Of a stretch of DNA of 18,567 bases, positions 14,162 through 18,567 are shown in pieces; within the stretch, counting starts at the first letter, position 1, and each line of letters starts with the position of its first letter. The stretch is taken from assembly GCA_013696045.1 (NCBI GenBank), contig JACCZH010000093.1:1-18567 (forward strand), in the 5' to 3' direction. The position numbers and the translations under genes are program-made. This DNA is from Chloroflexia bacterium (GTDB lineage: Bacteria; Chloroflexota; Chloroflexia; Thermomicrobiales; CFX8). The notes below the pieces were generated by a model. The model worked only from the letters and a program-made list of their open reading frames with translations, did no database searches and was not told where the DNA came from.

Positions 14162-16969
14162 ATGGTAAGGAACATGGCAGACAATTTAGTATTTCACGGA
14201 CCCAACGCGGGCTACGTTCTCGAGCTATACGACCAGTTTCTGGCTGATCCAGATTCGCTCGATCCCGAGACACGCGCCTTTCTTGCGGTTTGGGCTCCCC
14301 CGGCCGACATTCTCAGAAGTGAGGCGGCTGCGTCAACAACCGCCACTTCGGGAGTTGATGTCGAACGGGTGCTTGGCGCGCATGCCTTTGCTGACGCGTT
14401 AAGACGGCACGGACATCTTGCGGCGGACACGAAACCGATTGGCGAGCAGCCGGGCGGCATCGACAGGCTTTCGCCAGCGGCCCACGACATTACCGAAGCT
14501 GATTTGAGCCGCCTGCCGGCCAGCATCGTTGGCGGTGGAGCCGCTCAGGGCGCTGCTAACGCGCTTGAGGCTACCCAACGCTTGCGCAACATCTACTGCG
14601 GCACGTCTGGTTTTGAGTTCGCTCATGTTCAGGACCGTGACGAGCGCACCTGGCTGCGAAACACTATTGAGAGTGACGCGTTCCGTCAACCGCTCTCAGA
14701 TGAGCGCAAGCGCGCCGTATTACAACGGCTCACGGCGGTCGAAGGCTTCGAGCGATTCCTGCACCAGACCTACCTCGGTCAGAAACGGTTTTCTATTGAA
14801 GGCACTGACATTCTGGTGCCGATGCTGGACGAGATAATCAACGCAGCCACTAGTGGCGATACCGAGCACGTCGTCATCGGCATGGCCCATCGCGGCCGGC
14901 TGAACGTTCTCACCCACGTCCTTGGCAAGCCCTACCGCGCCATTCTGGCCGAATTTGAGCATGGCGACGAAGAAAACGAACCGCCAAGTGAGCCAGACGG
15001 CTACAGCGGTGATGTGAAATATCATCTCGGCTGGCGGCAGACCGGCAACGGCGAGATGCACCCGCTTCCGGTGGTTATGGCGCCAAACCCCAGCCATCTG
15101 GAGTTCGTCAATCCAGTGCTTGAAGGCATGACTCGCGCTCTGCAGGACAAGCGCAACCTGCCCGGCGCTCCCGAACAAAACGAAAGCGTGGCGCTACCGG
15201 TCGTGTTGCACGGTGACGCAGCCTTCCCCGGACAGGGCGTGGTTGCCGAAACGTTGAATCTCTCGCGGCTGCCCGGCTACAGCACCGGCGGCACGATTCA
15301 CATCATCGTCAACAACCAGGTCGGCTTCACCACCGACTGGCAAGATGCGCGCTCAACCCTCTACGCCAGCGATCTGGCCAAGGGCTTTGAGATCCCGATT
15401 GTCCATGTCAATGCCGACGATCCCGAAGCGTGTCTGGCGGTCGCCCGGCTGGCGCTCGCCTATCGCGAGCAGTTCCATCGCGACTTTCTGATCGATCTGA
15501 TTGGGTACCGGCGCTGGGGACACAACGAGGGCGACGAGCCATCGTTCACCCAACCCAAAATGTACGCCGAGATCACCGCTCACGAGACAGCCCGGGCCAT
15601 CTGGGCCGGCACGCTTGAAGCTCAGGGAGTTATTCCCGAGGGTGAGGGCGAACGCTTGCTCAGCGCCCAGCTCGACGAGCTGCAAACGATCCGCGAGAGT
15701 ACCTATGAGCCAGACGGCGCGGCGACAAATGGTTTGCGCGATGGCGCGTTCAACGACGGCACATTGACCGCGGCCGGGGAAGATGAGCTGCGGCTCTTCA
15801 ACGACGCGCTGCACACCTTTCCCGACAGCTTCACCCTGAACGCCAAGCTGAAGCGCCAGCTGGAACGCCGCCGTGGCGCCCTCGACCGCGATCCGGGGAT
15901 CGACTGGGCGCACGCTGAGTCGCTGGCATTTGCAAGCATCCTTGCAGAGGGTGTCCCGATCAGGCTCACCGGCCAGGATTCTGAGCGTGGCACGTTTAGT
16001 CAGCGCCACCTCGTGCTGCACGATCCCGAAACCGGCGACGACGTGACGATTCTGCACTCCATCCCCGGTTCCGAGGCATCGTTCGCGGTATTCAACAGCC
16101 CGCTCTCAGAGACCGGCGTGCTTGGCTTCGAGTATGGCTATACCGTAGCCGCGCCAGATACCCTGGTGCTCTGGGAAGCGCAGTTCGGCGATTTCGTCAA
16201 CTCCGCTCAGGTCATCATCGACCAATTCATCATTCCGGGCGAAGCCAAGTGGCGGCAGCGCTCGGCGCTGGTGCTTCTGCTGCCGCATGGCTATGAAGGC
16301 CAGGGCCCAGAGCATTCCAGCGCGCGGCTGGAACGCTTTTTGCAAATGGCTGCCAACAACAATATCCGCGTCGTCAATTGCACATCCGCCGCTCAGTATT
16401 TCCACCTTCTCCGTCGCCAGGCCGCGCTTCTCCACACAGACCCCCGCCCGCTCATCGTCATGACCCCCAAGAGTTTGTTGCGACACCCGAAAGCCCTCTC
16501 AAGCCTCTCTGATCTGGCCGAGGGAGGGTTTCAGGAGGTCATCGACGACTCCAGCGCCGAGAGCCGGCGCGACGAGGCGCAGCGGCTCGTTCTCTGTAGC
16601 GGCAAGGTCCATGTGGACCTCTCCACCAGCGATGCCTTCGCCGAAACCAGAGAGGTCGCGGTCGCGCGAGTTGAGGAGCTCTACCCATTCCCGCACAACC
16701 AACTGCGCACTATTGTTGAGTCCTACCCGAACTTGACCGAGGTAGTATGGCTTCAGGAAGAGCCCCAGAACATGGGAGTCTGGCGCTTTATCGAGCCGAG
16801 GCTTCGTGAACTGCTTGGCGGCGAGCTGCCGGTGCGCTACATCGGCCGCCGCGAGCGGGCCAGCCCAGCCGAGGGTTCCAACGACGACCACCAGCGTGAA
16901 CAGACCCGTATCGTCGCCGCTGCCTTCGCTGAAGTACGGGCAATGGAGTTAAGTGTTTCTGATGATTAG
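14162..16969 (+). CDS. sucA: 2-oxoglutarate dehydrogenase E1 component (thiamine diphosphate-dependent)
   Basis: About 935 residues from ATG 14162 (931 if ATG 14174), the normal length for the family. Upstream in-frame codons from 14033 do not look like protein. The E1o N-terminal segment is present (FHGPNAGYVLELYDQFLADP). Key motifs, numbered from 14162, are MAHRGRLN (241-248), VKYHLGW (285-291), thiamine-binding GDAAFPGQGVVAETLNLS (351-368) with NNQVGFTT (384-391), and GHNEGDEPSFTQP (453-465). The C-terminal half has LVLLLPHGYEGQGPEHSSAR and RPLIVMTPKSLLRHP. It decarboxylates 2-oxoglutarate and passes the succinyl group to lipoyl-E2 in the TCA cycle. sucB follows after 25 nt. There is no fused E2 catalytic domain as in mycobacterial Kgd. 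The ribosome site is weak for either start. Confidence 0.97.
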   Translation: MVRNMADNLVFHGPNAGYVLELYDQFLADPDSLDPETRAFLAVWAPPADILRSEAAASTTATSGVDVERVLGAHAFADALRRHGHLAADTKPIGEQPGGIDRLSPAAHDITEADLSRLPASIVGGGAAQGAANALEATQRLRNIYCGTSGFEFAHVQDRDERTWLRNTIESDAFRQPLSDERKRAVLQRLTAVEGFERFLHQTYLGQKRFSIEGTDILVPMLDEIINAATSGDTEHVVIGMAHRGRLNVLTHVLGKPYRAILAEFEHGDEENEPPSEPDGYSGDVKYHLGWRQTGNGEMHPLPVVMAPNPSHLEFVNPVLEGMTRALQDKRNLPGAPEQNESVALPVVLHGDAAFPGQGVVAETLNLSRLPGYSTGGTIHIIVNNQVGFTTDWQDARSTLYASDLAKGFEIPIVHVNADDPEACLAVARLALAYREQFHRDFLIDLIGYRRWGHNEGDEPSFTQPKMYAEITAHETARAIWAGTLEAQGVIPEGEGERLLSAQLDELQTIRESTYEPDGAATNGLRDGAFNDGTLTAAGEDELRLFNDALHTFPDSFTLNAKLKRQLERRRGALDRDPGIDWAHAESLAFASILAEGVPIRLTGQDSERGTFSQRHLVLHDPETGDDVTILHSIPGSEASFAVFNSPLSETGVLGFEYGYTVAAPDTLVLWEAQFGDFVNSAQVIIDQFIIPGEAKWRQRSALVLLLPHGYEGQGPEHSSARLERFLQMAANNNIRVVNCTSAAQYFHLLRRQAALLHTDPRPLIVMTPKSLLRHPKALSSLSDLAEGGFQEVIDDSSAESRRDEAQRLVLCSGKVHVDLSTSDAFAETREVAVARVEELYPFPHNQLRTIVESYPNLTEVVWLQEEPQNMGVWRFIEPRLRELLGGELPVRYIGRRERASPAEGSNDDHQREQTRIVAAAFAEVRAMELSVSDD

Positions 16970-16994
16970 CCGCGACCGCACTTTGGAGTAAACG

Positions 16995-18236
16995 ATGGCG
17001 CTAGAAATTCGTGTTCCGACGCTGGGTGAGTCCATCGTTGACGCGGTGATTGTCAAATGGCTCAAACAACCAGGCGAACAAGTCGCCCGTAATGAGCCGG
17101 TAGTTGAGCTGGAGACCGACAAGGTCAATGTCGAAGTGCCGGCCGAACAGGCCGGTGTGCTGGAGGCGCACGCCAGCCAGGAGGGCGACACCGTCGAGGT
17201 CGGGCAGGTGCTGGGCACAATTACCGAGGGCGCGGCCGCCTCAGAGGCTCCGGAAGTTGCGACGCCCGAGGCAAAGACTGCTGCCGCTCCAGAGCCCGTG
17301 GCAGCCGCAGCGGAACCAGCCAGTAGTTCGTCCGGGCAACGCGCCAATCCCGCCGCGCGCCGGATGGCCACCGAACGCTCGGTCGATCTCTCCACCGTCA
17401 CCGGCGGCGGTCCCGGCGGCAGAATCCGTCCGCAAGATATTGCCGGCAGCCAGCCGGCAGCACAGGCTCCCGCGCCAACGACAACCAACGGCGCGTCCGC
17501 CCAACAGCCCCCGGCTGCAACCCCTGCACCGGCCGACGGACGCGAGAAGCGCGTTCGCATGAGCCGCCGCCGGCAGACGATCGCCTCCCGGCTGGTAGAA
17601 GCACAGCAAACCGCCGCGATGCTGACCACGTTCAATGAAGTCGATATGTCGGCCATCATGGAGCTGCGCAAGCGCCGCCGCGACGCCTTCAAGGAGCGCC
17701 ACGGCGTCAGCCTGGGCTTCATGTCCTTCTTCACCAAGGCCAGCATCGGCGCGCTGAAGTCCTTTCCACAGGTAAACGCCGAGATTCAGGGCGACGAAAT
17801 CGTGCTGAAGGAGTACTACGACATCGGCATCGCGGTGGGTGTTGACGATGGTCTGGTTGTTCCAGTCCTGCGTGACGCCGACCGTAAGAATTTCGCCGAG
17901 ATCGAGCGCGAGATCGGCGATCTGGCAACCCGCGCCCGTGACGGCAAGCTGACCATTCCCGAGCTGACCGGCGGCACCTTCACCATCACCAACGGCGGCA
18001 TCTTTGGCTCGCTGCTCTCAACCCCAATTCTCAATACGCCGCAAGTTGGCATCCTGGGTATGCACACGATCCAGGAGCGCCCCATCGCCGTTAATGGCGA
18101 GGTCGTCATCAAGCCGATGATGTACCTGGCACTCTCCTACGACCATCGTATCGTCGATGGCCGCGAGGCCGTCCAGTTCCTCGTCCGCATCAAAGAGCTT
18201 ATTGAAGACCCTGAAACGCTGCTGATCGAGGGGTAA
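16995..18236 (+). CDS. sucB: dihydrolipoamide succinyltransferase, E2 of 2-oxoglutarate dehydrogenase
   Basis: A 413-residue product from ATG 16995, with TTGGAGT 7 nt upstream. One N-terminal lipoyl domain (1-80) carries the lipoylated lysine in LETDKVNVEVP (Lys43). An Ala/Pro/Glu-rich linker (about 79-112) follows. The peripheral subunit-binding domain is ANPAARRMATERSVDLSTV to GRIRPQDI (117-149). A second flexible linker leads to the catalytic domain (about 183-413) with LTTFNEVDMSAI, FTITNGGIFGS and the active site SYDHRIVDGREAVQFL (His384, Asp388). It transfers the succinyl group from E1 to CoA and forms the core of the complex. It is cotranscribed with sucA; the E3 gene is not in the window. 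The motif order is typical of E2o rather than pyruvate E2. A terminator follows. Confidence 0.96.
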   Translation: MALEIRVPTLGESIVDAVIVKWLKQPGEQVARNEPVVELETDKVNVEVPAEQAGVLEAHASQEGDTVEVGQVLGTITEGAAASEAPEVATPEAKTAAAPEPVAAAAEPASSSSGQRANPAARRMATERSVDLSTVTGGGPGGRIRPQDIAGSQPAAQAPAPTTTNGASAQQPPAATPAPADGREKRVRMSRRRQTIASRLVEAQQTAAMLTTFNEVDMSAIMELRKRRRDAFKERHGVSLGFMSFFTKASIGALKSFPQVNAEIQGDEIVLKEYYDIGIAVGVDDGLVVPVLRDADRKNFAEIEREIGDLATRARDGKLTIPELTGGTFTITNGGIFGSLLSTPILNTPQVGILGMHTIQERPIAVNGEVVIKPMMYLALSYDHRIVDGREAVQFLVRIKELIEDPETLLIEG

Positions 18237-18249
18237 CATGTCCCCGCCC

Positions 18250-18288
18250 AGTCCCCTCTTCCATGCGTGGGAGAGGGGACTTTTCTTT
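18250..18288 (+). terminator. strong intrinsic terminator of the sucAB operon
   Basis: A 13-pair stem, 18250-18262 with 18269-18281, has one T-G pair and a 6-nt loop (ATGCGT). It is followed by TTTTCTTT. Confidence 0.9.
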
Positions 18289-18360
18289 AGCGCACCAATC
18301 TGCCCGTCATTCGTTTATCCAGGTCGTGCCCAAGTAAGGTACGAGAAGAGCCGCACGAGA

Positions 18361-18480
18361 CGGACCATCGCGGCACGCTTGGCCGAGTCACAGCATTCCG
18401 CTGCGATGCTCACCACGTTCGACGAAGTCGACATGGCGGCCGTCACGGAGCTACGCAAGCGCCGCCGTGACGCCTTCAAA
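18361..18480 (+). pseudogene. truncated E2 acyltransferase fragment, diverged internal copy
   Basis: Forty codons translate to RTIAARLAESQHSAAMLTTF then DEVDMAAVTELRKRRRDAFK. They align without gaps to sucB codons at 17574-17693. By hand count, 30 of 40 residues and 96 of 120 bases match, and about half of the differing codons are synonymous. No lipoyl or subunit-binding domain precedes it, and the catalytic core that should follow is missing; after DAFK the reading changes to unrelated sequence. The frame is open from ATG 18238 (AGGGG upstream, right after the sucB stop) to the window end, but that frame passes through the terminator. A remnant of a second E2 gene is the simplest reading; a short live ORF cannot be excluded. 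Confidence 0.7.
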
Positions 18481-18502
18481 GCCCACAGTCCAGAGTTGCA
18501 CA

Positions 18503-18535
18503 AATGTACATTGATGTTCATCGTTATGAATGTAC
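18503..18535. repeat. short palindromic pair, possible operator
   Basis: AATGTACATT (18503-18512) is a perfect palindrome, and AATGTAC recurs at 18529-18535. Together GTACATT and AATGTAC also form 7-nt inverted arms. This may be a regulator-binding site for a gene beyond the edge, or the boundary of the E2 fragment. Evidence is the sequence symmetry only. Confidence 0.35.
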
Positions 18536-18567
18536 GATGGGGTGAATACGCCAAGCACCTGCTGGGG

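Noticed and set aside
16949..17746. 265-codon minus-strand frame rich in Ala and Ser
   Set aside because: It is antisense to sucB, whose lipoyl and linker coding explains it.

Overview
The window looks like a chromosomal piece from a moderately GC-rich (roughly 60% by eye) bacterium, most plausibly Chloroflexota and perhaps Thermomicrobia-like. This placement is an inference. It rests on secreted proteins with the FERRCLTYTP and GNVGQHYYTWRY style segment that I associate with that group, frequent GTG and TTG starts, and a dispersed-type hairpin repeat of the GAGGAACGAGGGATC kind. There is no phage, transposase, CRISPR array, rRNA or tRNA that I can see. Most of the window is ordinary housekeeping and cell-envelope content, with a few odd spots.

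Layout. (1) Positions 1-3048, minus strand: two UvrD/Rep-type superfamily 1 helicases joined by an ATGA stop/start overlap. The downstream one runs off the left edge. The upstream one has no ordinary start codon that keeps its Walker A motif. (2) Positions 3207-3935, minus: a 60-residue single-span membrane peptide and a small lipoprotein. (3) Positions 4171-7833, plus: a secreted protein with two C-terminal repeats, a peptidase M19 dipeptidase with all metal ligands, and a secreted protein with a GGTGAY-type C-terminus. Each has a recognisable promoter, and strong terminators follow the first and third. (4) Positions 7834-10580, plus: a membrane-anchored FHA protein, then a yybP-ykoY (Mn2+) riboswitch, a TerC-family membrane protein and a SnoaL/NTF2-like protein. 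(5) Positions 10638-12586, minus: a compact three-gene set of unknown function (soluble protein, single-span membrane protein, lipoprotein). (6) Positions 12606-12683: a long inverted repeat between divergent genes. (7) Positions 12727-13524 plus, a GNAT acetyltransferase, convergent with a small XRE regulator at 13540-13806. (8) Positions 14162-18236, plus: sucA (2-oxoglutarate dehydrogenase E1) and sucB (E2 succinyltransferase), closed by a strong terminator. Just after it lies a 120-nt diverged copy of an internal piece of an E2 gene.

How the genes relate: sucA and sucB encode two of the three subunits of the TCA-cycle 2-oxoglutarate dehydrogenase complex; E3 is not in the window. TerC under a manganese riboswitch points to Mn2+ homeostasis. 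The helicase pair suggests DNA repair or recombination. I found no convincing wholly new system. The best leads are the helicase pair with its start anomaly, the three-gene envelope operon and the E2 fragment.
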